Positions 50,562-57,345 of a DNA stretch of 64,000 nucleotides are shown one piece after another. A program made the position numbers and the translations under genes. The stretch is from an uncultured Clostridia bacterium (lineage in GTDB: Bacteria; Bacillota; Clostridia; Christensenellales; UBA1242), in the NCBI GenBank assembly GCA_934777435.1, contig CAKVNK010000001.1:186001-250000 (forward strand), written 5' to 3'. Under the pieces are notes generated by a model. It had not been told where the DNA came from. It did no database searches and saw only the letters and a program-made list of their open reading frames with translations. Numbering within the stretch: position 1 is the first letter of the stretch; the number at the start of each line of letters is the position of its first letter.

Positions 50562-51938
50562 CTATTCTTCCACCACAAGACCAAAATCTTTAAGTGCACG
50601 TTCATCATTACGCCAGTTTGGTTTAACCTTAACAAACAGTTGAAGGTTAACTTTTGTACCAACCAAATGTTCAATAGCAAGCCTTGATTTTGTGGAAATT
50701 TGTTTTATCATATCGCCATTTTTACCCAAAATGATTGCTTTGTGATTTTCACGTTCACAATAAACGTCTGCAAAAATTTGGATAGGTGTTTCATTTTCTC
50801 TATAATCCGTCACAACCACTTGTATGCCGTGTGGTATCTCGTCATCTAACAGCAAAAGTGCTTTTTCACGCACAATTTCAGCACACATATGACGCAAGTT
50901 TTTGTCTGTATATTCGTCCACTGGATAGTATCTCATTTCATGGTCATATTCTGGCAAATATTTTTTTATCATATCAAGCAAAACATCACAATTTTTGCCA
51001 GTTAAAGCGGATATTGGCAAAATTTCGTCCACTTTTGCTTCCGCACTCAAAAGTGCAAGTTGTGGATACAATTTTTCATATTTAACTTCATCAATTTTGT
51101 TGATAAGCAAAATCTTTTTAGCCGTTGCCGTAACCTTTTTGATAAGGTTGTTATATTGCTCCACAAGTGGTTTTTTTGCAGTTATAAGCAACAACACAAT
51201 TTCAGTATCTTCTTGTGCTGTGGCAATTTGTTTATCCATTTCGTCATCAATTTTTGTGGCACGTTTATGATAACCAGGTGTATCCAAAAACACAATTTGG
51301 CAAGATTTATCGTTATATATGCCAGTGATATTTTCACGTGTGGTTTGAGTTTTTGGGCTTACTATTGCCACCTTTTCACCAACCAGTTGATTGATAAGCG
51401 TGCTTTTGCCAGCGTTTGTTTCACCAAGTATGGTTACAAAACCAGCCTTAAAACTGGTGCGTGTTATGTTAAGCGAATTTAAAATTTCTGCTTGCTTTGC
51501 TGTCATAATCTTTTCATCTTCTGGTTCAATGTGGTCATACCCCATTAAATGCAACATAGCGTGGCAAAACAAAAAGCAAATTTCACGGTTAAGGCTGTGG
51601 CCGTATTCTTTGGCTTGTTCTTTAGCACGGTCAACACACAAAACAATGTCGCCAAGCAACAATTTGTGGTCAAATGGGTCAATATCGCAAGCATAATTTT
51701 TAAGTTTAAGTTTTTGCCCAACTTTAACTTCGGTGTAAGGATAAGATAAAACATCTGTTACCCTATCAATGCCCCTTGTCTGTTTGTTTAAAGTGCGAAT
51801 TTCCTGCGGAGTAACAAATTTTAAATTAACTTTAACACTTTTTGGTGCGTGCAAAAAAGCATAAACTTGTTGTTCAACAAGGTTTAAATTTTGCAAAATA
51901 GATTTATCTAACTGTGCTTCACCAAAAAATTCAATCAT
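50562..51938 (-). CDS. YbeY-Era fusion: rRNA maturation endoribonuclease/GTPase
   Basis: One 458-residue frame encodes two normally separate proteins. Residues 1-160 are YbeY, with the zinc motif HAMLHLMGYDH (126-136) and the usual C-terminal AKQAEILNSLNITR. Residues 161-458 are Era: G1 GETNAGKST (172-180), G3 DTPG (219-222), G4 NKID (280-283), and a C-terminal KH domain with GKNG (405-408). The join is direct, with no linker. Both act in 16S rRNA 3-prime maturation and 30S assembly and interact physically in E. coli. AAGGGCGG precedes the ATG; it overlaps yqfD by 8 nt. dgkA and cdd, normally between the two, are missing. Confidence 0.95.
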   Translation of the reverse strand: MIEFFGEAQLDKSILQNLNLVEQQVYAFLHAPKSVKVNLKFVTPQEIRTLNKQTRGIDRVTDVLSYPYTEVKVGQKLKLKNYACDIDPFDHKLLLGDIVLCVDRAKEQAKEYGHSLNREICFLFCHAMLHLMGYDHIEPEDEKIMTAKQAEILNSLNITRTSFKAGFVTILGETNAGKSTLINQLVGEKVAIVSPKTQTTRENITGIYNDKSCQIVFLDTPGYHKRATKIDDEMDKQIATAQEDTEIVLLLITAKKPLVEQYNNLIKKVTATAKKILLINKIDEVKYEKLYPQLALLSAEAKVDEILPISALTGKNCDVLLDMIKKYLPEYDHEMRYYPVDEYTDKNLRHMCAEIVREKALLLLDDEIPHGIQVVVTDYRENETPIQIFADVYCERENHKAIILGKNGDMIKQISTKSRLAIEHLVGTKVNLQLFVKVKPNWRNDERALKDFGLVVEE

Positions 51939-53022
51939 TTATCCGCCCTTGTAAGGTTAAAGTTGTGTAAGCAAACAAGCAATCACCCACAACTTGAGTT
52001 TGTGTTTGTTCATCACAAACTTCCAAATCTTGTGGAATTTTGTTTTTTGCATCTTGCCTACTCTTTTCAATAACCGCTTGTTTTTCGGCTTGTAAATCGT
52101 GTTCAACCACGGTTGGCACAAGTTCATAAAAACAAGTGATGTTGCGTTTTATAGGCAACAAATTGCTTACATTTTTATTATAACTAACATTTTCAAAAAA
52201 TACAAACGAATTTTTGTTTTTGCCTGAAAATAAGTGGTGGTTAAAAATGTAGTAATCATACACCAGTTGTTTTTTGCCTGTGCGAGTTAAAACTGTTTCT
52301 TGTTTTTGCAAATTTGCACTGCCTAAAACAAAAATTTGTGCTTCAATTTCTGCCATAGGTTTTACGCTGACTTTGTTATTAGATGTGTCTAAATTAAAAG
52401 GCAAAACAAGGCTATCACCCGCGTTAACATAATCGCCAATTTTAACATTTGTTGTGCCAGTGATTATGTTAATTTTGGTTATTATTCCGCAATATTTTGC
52501 TTTGATAGGTTCAAAAACTTCTTCAACATAAACCAATTTTTCACTCAAATTAACAATAAGCGCAGTGCCTTGTTTGACAACCGAAACTTGTGCAAGTTTA
52601 TCATAATTTTCAAGTAAAATTGTTTCAATTTCTTTGCTTGATTTAAGGTTGATTTTGCCTTTCCTTACACCATTTTGTTCAAGCACTTTTATAATGTCGT
52701 TTTCATTTAAATCTTTAAGCCCAAATATGCGAATTTGCCAGGTATAGTTGCTTGAAAACAAAAAAAATGTTAACCCCACAAAAAGTGCAATCACAAGCCC
52801 TAAATTTGCAAGCAAAATTTTGGGCAAACGCTTAAAAAAACTTGGCGTTTTTGTGCCACGAAAATTTGCTATATATTTTTTTGCCTTTCTGTCAAACTTG
52901 TTTGGCAACTCAAATTTAACACGTGTTTGTCCAATTCTTTCAACATTTAAAAGAGTCACCTTTTTTGCATAAAGTGTTTTAAGCAAATTGTCGATATTAT
53001 AGCCTGTTAAATCATATTTCAT
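51931..53022 (-). CDS. yqfD: Sporulation protein YqfD
   Basis: YqfD is a membrane-anchored protein of the mother-cell (sigma-E) set in Bacillus and Clostridia, of unknown biochemical role. The 363-residue product has an N-terminal cytoplasmic region, a single helix ILLANLGLVIALFVGLTFFL (about 69-88) and a POTRA-like external part (LKDLNENDIIKVLEQNGVRK) followed by family blocks (CGIITKINIITGTTNVKIGD). GGTGGTGG precedes the ATG. It overlaps yqfC by 4 nt and ybeY-era by 8 nt. Confidence 0.9.
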   Translation of the reverse strand: MKYDLTGYNIDNLLKTLYAKKVTLLNVERIGQTRVKFELPNKFDRKAKKYIANFRGTKTPSFFKRLPKILLANLGLVIALFVGLTFFLFSSNYTWQIRIFGLKDLNENDIIKVLEQNGVRKGKINLKSSKEIETILLENYDKLAQVSVVKQGTALIVNLSEKLVYVEEVFEPIKAKYCGIITKINIITGTTNVKIGDYVNAGDSLVLPFNLDTSNNKVSVKPMAEIEAQIFVLGSANLQKQETVLTRTGKKQLVYDYYIFNHHLFSGKNKNSFVFFENVSYNKNVSNLLPIKRNITCFYELVPTVVEHDLQAEKQAVIEKSRQDAKNKIPQDLEVCDEQTQTQVVGDCLFAYTTLTLQGRIND

Positions 53023-53273
53023 TTAACCACCACCGACACAATTTTACCAACCAACACGCAAGTTGATTTATCTAAATATCGCACTTTAAGTTCACTGCCA
53101 GACACAACCAAAACCTGTTTTTTAAGTTGAAACTGCATTTCTTCTGCACCAAAACTCACCACCGTTTTAATGCCTTCAACATACAAACTTGTTCCGCCAA
53201 GGTTAACCAACCTATAATTTGCCGAAGCCCCAGCACTGTCCATCAACTTTTCAATTTCTTGCATCATACTCAT
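53019..53273 (-). CDS. yqfC: Sporulation protein YqfC
   Basis: YqfC is a small protein paired with YqfD in spore formers. The 84-residue product ends GSELKVRYLDKSTCVLVGKI with the beta-rich family pattern (VNLGGTSLYVEGIKTVVSF). The start chosen is the ATG at 53273; no Shine-Dalgarno sequence is present. The ATG lies 5 nt after a sigma-E-like -10 box, so the mRNA may be leaderless. phoH, which follows yqfD in Bacillus, is absent. Confidence 0.85.
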   Translation of the reverse strand: MSMMQEIEKLMDSAGASANYRLVNLGGTSLYVEGIKTVVSFGAEEMQFQLKKQVLVVSGSELKVRYLDKSTCVLVGKIVSVVVK

Positions 53274-53278
53274 ACAAA

Positions 53279-53307
53279 AATATATGAAAACAAAAATATG
53301 AAAATGC
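53279..53307 (-). promoter_or_regulatory. Sigma-E-like promoter of yqfC-yqfD
   Basis: Minus strand GCATTTTC (53300-53307), 13 nt, CATATATT (53279-53286), then TTTGT and the ATG. Elements resemble the sigma-E consensus (-35 ATATTT type, -10 CATACAAT). Confidence 0.45.
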
Positions 53308-53352
53308 TTTTTACACAAAGCAAACTGCATAATATCTTTTATTTAAGCAAAG

Positions 53353-53379
53353 AAAAAGGCACGAATTTGTGCCCTTTTT
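53353..53379. terminator. Terminator of the ABC-F gene
   Basis: Stem GGCAC/GTGCC (53358-53362 with 53369-53373) flanked by A5 and T5 tracts that extend it; works on both strands. Confidence 0.75.
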
Positions 53380-53434
53380 GTTATATTTATTAAATTAAAA
53401 CACATTTATGAGTGTTAGCAAAATGAATTTGTTA

Positions 53435-55018
53435 TTATTTGCTACGCATTTGTGTTTCAACATATGTGTCGTAATCAATTTCTTTATCGTATTCCAAAGT
53501 TTTGTTGATGCGGATAATGCGATTTGCAACTGTTGACATAATTTCTTCATCGTGTGTGGAGAAAATCATACAACCTTCAAACCTTTCCATACCCTTGTTG
53601 AGTGCGGTAATAGATTCCAAATCCAAATGGTTGGTTGGTTCGTCCAAAAGCAAGAAGTTGCCTGCTTGAAGCATCATACGTGCCATCATACAACGCACCT
53701 TTTCGCCACCTGACAGCACTTTGGCTTTCTTTTCCGCTTCTTCACCACTGAAAAGCATTCTTCCAAGCCAACTGCGAAGGAAAGTTGCATCAGTTTCTTT
53801 GGTGTATTGACCTATCCACTCAACCAAACTTAAATCGCAATTTTCAAAGAAACTGTTATTATTTTGTGGCAAATATGTTGGAGTGATTGTTTTACCCCAT
53901 CTTACTTCGCCTTTATAGTTTGTATCTTTGCCTGCCAAAATATCCATTAAAGCGGTTACCACGTTACTATTGTCGCTCATAATTGCAATTTTGTTATCTG
54001 GACGTACGGTAAATGAAACATTTTCAAACAAGCCCGGTTTTGTAAGTTTGTTAACAAACAAAATGTCGTTGCCAATGCGTTGGTCAAATTTAAAGTCAAT
54101 GTATGGATATTTACGACTGCTTGGTTTAATATCTTCGATAGTCAAGCGTTCCAACTCTTTTTTACGGCTGGTTGCTTGCTTTGATTTTGACGCATTTGCA
54201 CTGAATCTTGCAATAAATTCTTGCAACTCTTTTGCACGTTGTTCAGCCTTTTTGTTTTGATCCTTTTGTTGTTTTAATGCAAGTTGGCTTGATTCGTACC
54301 AAAAGTCATAGTTACCTAAATAAAGATTGATTTTGCCATAGTCAATATCACATATGTGGGTGCAGACCTTATTTAAAAAGTGACGGTTGTGGCTGACAAT
54401 GATGATTGTGTTTTCAAAATTTAAAATAAAATCTTCCAACCAACGGATAGTTTTAACGTCCAAGTTATTAGTAGGTTCGTCCAAAATAAGGTTGTCAGGA
54501 TTGCTGAAAAGTGCTTGTGCAAGCAAAACTTTAACTTTGATTTTGCTATCAACATTTGCCATAAGCTCGTTATGCAATTCTTGTGGAATATCAAGTGAGT
54601 TTAAAAGTTTTTCAGCGTCACTTTCTGCGTCCCAACCATTAAGTTCAGCAAATTCGGCTTGCAATTCTGCCAAGCGGTTGCCGTCCTCCTCTGTAAAATC
54701 GGTTTTTGCATAGTATGCTTCTTGTTCGTCCATCAACTCAACCAAACGCTTATGCCCCATAAGCACTGTGCGTAAAACGGTGTAATCATTATATTTTTCT
54801 TGGTTTTGTTCCAACACTGACAATCTTTCTTTTGGTGGAATAATCACTTCACCTTTATTTGGTTCAAGTTCACCAGAAAGCACTTTCATAAAGGTTGATT
54901 TGCCTGCACCATTTGCACCAATCACGCCATAGCAGTTGCCTTTTGTGAATTTTAAATTAACTTCGTCAAACAATTTACGACTGCCGAATTGCACGGCAAC
55001 ATTATTTACTGTAATCAA
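53435..55018 (-). CDS. ABC-F family ATPase (YbiT/YkpA-type)
   Basis: ABC-F proteins act on the ribosome to relieve translation problems. The 527-residue protein has two ATPase domains. Domain 1: Walker A GANGAGKST, Walker B LILDEPTNNLD; its signature VDSKIKVKVLLAQAL is non-canonical, as usual in the YbiT group. Domain 2: signature VLSGGEKVRCMMARM, Walker B LLLDEPTNHLD and STHDEE, but the P-loop reads KIAIMSDNSNVVTALMDILA, lacking the GxxGxGKST residues. The linker contains ARFSANASKSKQATSRKKEL, a YbiT hallmark. The start is TTG at 55018, with AAGGAG 7-8 nt upstream; no ATG fits. Confidence 0.92.
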   Translation of the reverse strand: MITVNNVAVQFGSRKLFDEVNLKFTKGNCYGVIGANGAGKSTFMKVLSGELEPNKGEVIIPPKERLSVLEQNQEKYNDYTVLRTVLMGHKRLVELMDEQEAYYAKTDFTEEDGNRLAELQAEFAELNGWDAESDAEKLLNSLDIPQELHNELMANVDSKIKVKVLLAQALFSNPDNLILDEPTNNLDVKTIRWLEDFILNFENTIIIVSHNRHFLNKVCTHICDIDYGKINLYLGNYDFWYESSQLALKQQKDQNKKAEQRAKELQEFIARFSANASKSKQATSRKKELERLTIEDIKPSSRKYPYIDFKFDQRIGNDILFVNKLTKPGLFENVSFTVRPDNKIAIMSDNSNVVTALMDILAGKDTNYKGEVRWGKTITPTYLPQNNNSFFENCDLSLVEWIGQYTKETDATFLRSWLGRMLFSGEEAEKKAKVLSGGEKVRCMMARMMLQAGNFLLLDEPTNHLDLESITALNKGMERFEGCMIFSTHDEEIMSTVANRIIRINKTLEYDKEIDYDTYVETQMRSK

Positions 55019-55082
55019 AACGTTGCTCCTTAAATCTAAATTATATTTCGCCTTTAATTTAACATAAAAACAGAAATAAAGC

Positions 55083-55124
55083 AACAAAAAAGTTTAAGTT
55101 ACATTTAAAACTTAAACCTTTGTT
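55083..55124 (-). terminator. Terminator of the PAP2 gene
   Basis: Stem GTTTAAGTT/AACTTAAAC (55092-55100 with 55109-55117), extended by AACAAA/TTTGTT, then a T-run on the minus strand. Confidence 0.75.
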
Positions 55125-55167
55125 AAATATCGTACAAATAAAACATATTTTAAAACTGTTGCATATT

Positions 55168-55815
55168 TTATGTTGTTTCGCTGTTTATCAGTTGTTTTTG
55201 TGGCTTTTGTTTGATAAGTTTGCCAAGGCGTAAACTGATGTACAATGCAACAAACCCAAACAAGAAACCTGCCAAAATATCACTTGTATAATGCACATTT
55301 AACACAATACGGCTAAACCCTAAACCAGCAATAACAAGGCACAGCAAAATTGAAAGGCAAATTTTGGCCGGATTGTTTTTAATGCGCGTGCAAGCAAAAT
55401 ATAAAAGTGTGCTATAAAAAGTAAAACTTATCATTGCATGTGCACTAGGGAAACTATAACCGATTTCTTTTATCAACATAAGTTCAGGCCTTGGGCGACA
55501 AACAATATATTTAACGCACACATTAAGCAAACTAGCCACAACAACGCTGATTATACAAGTTAAACCAACACGTTTATCTTTAACAAAAATGGTGATTAAT
55601 ATTGCAAAAATAGCCATAATCCACCAACTGCCAAGATATGTGAACACTTTAAAAAAGCCCACCACCCCTTTGTTTTGGTGATTATAAAGCCATTTATTTA
55701 AGCCGTCCATTTTAAAATCATAGCCAACTTTAAGCATTATCCACATTGCAATAAAACCCAAAAGGCAAGCAATGGCAAAACTTAAAAATACAATTTCTTT
55801 TGTTTTGTTTTTCAT
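55168..55815 (-). CDS. PAP2 superfamily phosphatase
   Basis: A 215-residue polytopic membrane phosphatase acting on lipid phosphates such as phosphatidylglycerol phosphate, phosphatidate or undecaprenyl pyrophosphate. The three catalytic motifs are present: KYIVCRPRPE (about 110-119), PSAHA (about 128-132) and SRIVLNVHYTSDILAG (about 165-180). Five to six hydrophobic helices. There is no Shine-Dalgarno sequence; upstream lies GGGTACACTA, which fits the -10 form of forespore sigma factors, followed by 5 nt and the ATG. In this position it could act in spore or cell-wall lipid recycling, but that is inference. Confidence 0.85.
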   Translation of the reverse strand: MKNKTKEIVFLSFAIACLLGFIAMWIMLKVGYDFKMDGLNKWLYNHQNKGVVGFFKVFTYLGSWWIMAIFAILITIFVKDKRVGLTCIISVVVASLLNVCVKYIVCRPRPELMLIKEIGYSFPSAHAMISFTFYSTLLYFACTRIKNNPAKICLSILLCLVIAGLGFSRIVLNVHYTSDILAGFLFGFVALYISLRLGKLIKQKPQKQLINSETT

Positions 55816-55820
55816 ATGTT

Positions 55821-55849
55821 TAGTGTACCCAATTTAAATTTGTTTTTGC
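55821..55849 (-). promoter_or_regulatory. Possible forespore-type promoter of the PAP2 gene
   Basis: Minus strand GCAAA (55845-55849), 14 nt, GGGTACACTA (55821-55830), the latter fitting the pattern GGnnAnAnTR of sigma-F -10 elements. The -35 match is weak. Confidence 0.25.
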
Positions 55850-55945
55850 ATCAGTTTTAAATAAACCAATTTATTTCGCTATACTCATAAATATGGTTAG
55901 TTGTATTCACAATAAAAAATGCCCTGCTTGACGCAAGGCAAAAAA

Positions 55946-56380
55946 CTATTTGCTCAAAAACCTGCGAACATCGTCAAATGTTTCACAATCGGTGTGTTGA
56001 GTGTAGTAAACAAGGCAAGCCATTGCATTAACTTCAAACAAAACGTCAAGTGCCACTTTAACAATATCTTTTGTTGTGATTTCTTGTTGTTGAAGTGCAA
56101 ACAATTTTGTTTCAATCCTGCTGGCAATTTCTTCAGCGGTGTCTGCCACGTTGGTGCAATAAATTGCATATTTAACACTTTCAACCAACTTTTCAATTTT
56201 GAAAGGTTCACGCATATTGTCAACATTGGTTACAACCATTGGGTTTGCTTCAACAGTTTCATAAGTTGTGAAACGTTTGCCACAAACAAGGCACTCCCTA
56301 CGCCTACGGATGCTGGTATCCTTTAAATAACGGCTATCAACAACCTTACTTTCATTGTTACCGCAAAATATACAACGCAT
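55946..56380 (-). CDS. nrdR: Transcriptional repressor NrdR
   Basis: NrdR senses ATP/dATP and represses ribonucleotide reductase genes. The 144-residue protein has the N-terminal zinc ribbon MRCIFCGNNESKVVDSRYL with RRRRECLVCGKRFTTYE, then the ATP-cone domain (REPFKIEKLVESVKYA). AAGGAGAA precedes the ATG. Often near ylmC/ymxH-type or pgeF genes in Clostridia. No NrdR box was identified in this window. Confidence 0.96.
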   Translation of the reverse strand: MRCIFCGNNESKVVDSRYLKDTSIRRRRECLVCGKRFTTYETVEANPMVVTNVDNMREPFKIEKLVESVKYAIYCTNVADTAEEIASRIETKLFALQQQEITTKDIVKVALDVLFEVNAMACLVYYTQHTDCETFDDVRRFLSK

Positions 56381-56709
56381 TTGAATAATTCTCCTTTAAT
56401 AATATGAATATAAAGTGGTGTTTTTGCTGAAAATTTTGTCAGCCCAAACACAACCATTTCTTTTTGATAGCATATCACAAATCGCCAAATTTAGCAACAA
56501 AAAAGCATAGCATTTTAAAAGTTTTTTAAATTTACGGCACATTTTTGCCTGTAAGCCATAAAAATATAACACCACAACCAGTGGTAGGGCATAAAAAATA
56601 AATACCTAACATTTGGTTAGGCATTTTTATAGTATTAAATTCAACTTCCATTATTTGGCAGAGTGTTTGCTTTAACGCACAAATTTTCACCCAAAATTTT
56701 GGTTATGCT
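56381..56709. other. Spacer with several hairpins between nrdR and the YlmC-type gene
   Basis: About 330 nt without a gene. Hairpins: GCTGA/TCAGC (56426-56443) upstream of nrdR, a bulged TTACGGCA/TGCC-T-GTAA (56532-56554), ACCAC/GTGGT (56571-56585) and CCTAAC/GTTAGG (56605-56621). The last, followed on the minus strand by a T-rich run, is the terminator of the YlmC-type gene. The other two have no assigned role. Confidence 0.45.
56592..56621 (-). terminator. Terminator of the YlmC-type gene
   Basis: Stem CCTAAC/GTTAGG (56605-56610 with 56616-56621), 5-nt loop, followed on the minus strand by TATTTATTTTTT. Confidence 0.6.
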
Positions 56710-57027
56710 TTATTTCTGTTGTTCATTTAAAGCAATTATGTTTTGTGGTTTTTTAGGTGGAGGTGGTGGTGGATTTTTGTTTTCGTTAACATAAAGTTCA
56801 ACCAAAATCACATCTACCCCAATTTTGCAAACACAGTTAAAAGGAATAAATAAATCTTTGCTTCCTTTAAAAAAGCCCCAAAACCCAGAACTTGTTTGCG
56901 GGACAACAAAGCCAAGAGCCTTTGCTGAAACAATGTCAAAAATAACATCAGTGATATGCCCCAAACATTTGCCGTCCACTGTGTTAACAACTTGTTTGCA
57001 CTTTAACTCTTGGAAAGAAACTTCCAT
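56710..57027 (-). CDS. PRC-barrel protein, YlmC/YmxH sporulation-associated family
   Basis: A 105-residue protein with a PRC barrel: LKCKQVVNTVDGKCLGHITD (about 8-27), FDIVSAKALGFVVPQ and KDLFIPFNCVCKIGVDVILV. This layout is the YlmC/YmxH family, annotated as sporulation-associated in Clostridia. The C-terminus has a proline run (PPPPPPKKP). There is no Shine-Dalgarno sequence; the ATG is 5 nt after a sigma-E-like -10 box, so a leaderless, sporulation-controlled mRNA is plausible. Confidence 0.8.
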   Translation of the reverse strand: MEVSFQELKCKQVVNTVDGKCLGHITDVIFDIVSAKALGFVVPQTSSGFWGFFKGSKDLFIPFNCVCKIGVDVILVELYVNENKNPPPPPPKKPQNIIALNEQQK

Positions 57028-57032
57028 ATATC

Positions 57033-57061
57033 TTTATATGATTTTAGTTCAAAAAAAATGC
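57033..57061 (-). promoter_or_regulatory. Sigma-E-like promoter of the YlmC-type gene
   Basis: Minus strand GCATTTTT (57054-57061), 13 nt, CATATAAA (57033-57040), then GATAT and the ATG at 57027. The same spacing and start geometry are seen before yqfC. The -35 element is part of the upstream terminator U-tract. Confidence 0.4.
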
Positions 57062-57085
57062 CAAAACTTGTTGGATTTTGACATT
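57051..57085 (-). terminator. Terminator between the sRNA and the YlmC-type gene
   Basis: Stem AATGCCAAAA/TTTTGACATT (57057-57066 with 57076-57085) with one wobble pair and a 9-nt loop, followed on the minus strand by eight T. Second termination signal after the small RNA. Confidence 0.75.
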
Positions 57086-57181
57086 TTTTATTTAATGTAA
57101 TAATAGAAATTTTATTTTAGTTATTTCCGTGTGTAAATTAAATGTGTATTAATAAGATTGTAATGAATATAAGATAAGGAC

Positions 57182-57241
57182 TAAAAAAAGATAGGATGTC
57201 GATAAATGCTTTTGGCAAATTCGCTCTGTATCACTATCTTT
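57182..57241 (-). ncRNA. Predicted ~60-nt small RNA, unknown
   Basis: A consensus promoter places +1 at or near 57241. The predicted transcript begins with AAAGATAG, which pairs with CTATCTTT near its 3-prime end (57234-57241 with 57187-57194), and ends in T7AG. Inside the closing stem are GAT/ATC, CGA/TCG and TGC/GCA helices around a CAAAA loop. So the whole RNA is one long imperfect hairpin with an intrinsic terminator end. It does not match a family I recognise (not 6S, tmRNA, SRP or a known riboswitch). It could equally be a short attenuated leader. It lies about 105 nt past the topoisomerase gene stop. Confidence 0.55.
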
Positions 57242-57247
57242 CTTCAT

Positions 57248-57275
57248 AGTATAACAAACTTTAATTAAATGTCAA
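57248..57275 (-). promoter_or_regulatory. Promoter of the predicted small RNA
   Basis: Minus strand TTGACA (57270-57275), 16 nt, TATACT (57248-57253). Perfect -35 box and 5 of 6 in the -10 box. Confidence 0.7.
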
Positions 57276-57345
57276 CTGCAAATTTGAAAAACAAATTGAT
57301 AGAAGACACAACACAAGTTTGATTACTTATTAAACATATTTTTGA

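Noticed and set aside
57149..57247. 32-codon reading frame (starting MKKDSDTERICQ) over the predicted small RNA
   Set aside because: Its ATG lies directly after the -10 box, upstream of the predicted transcript start, and there is no ribosome-binding site; the hairpin plus U-tract explains the sequence better.
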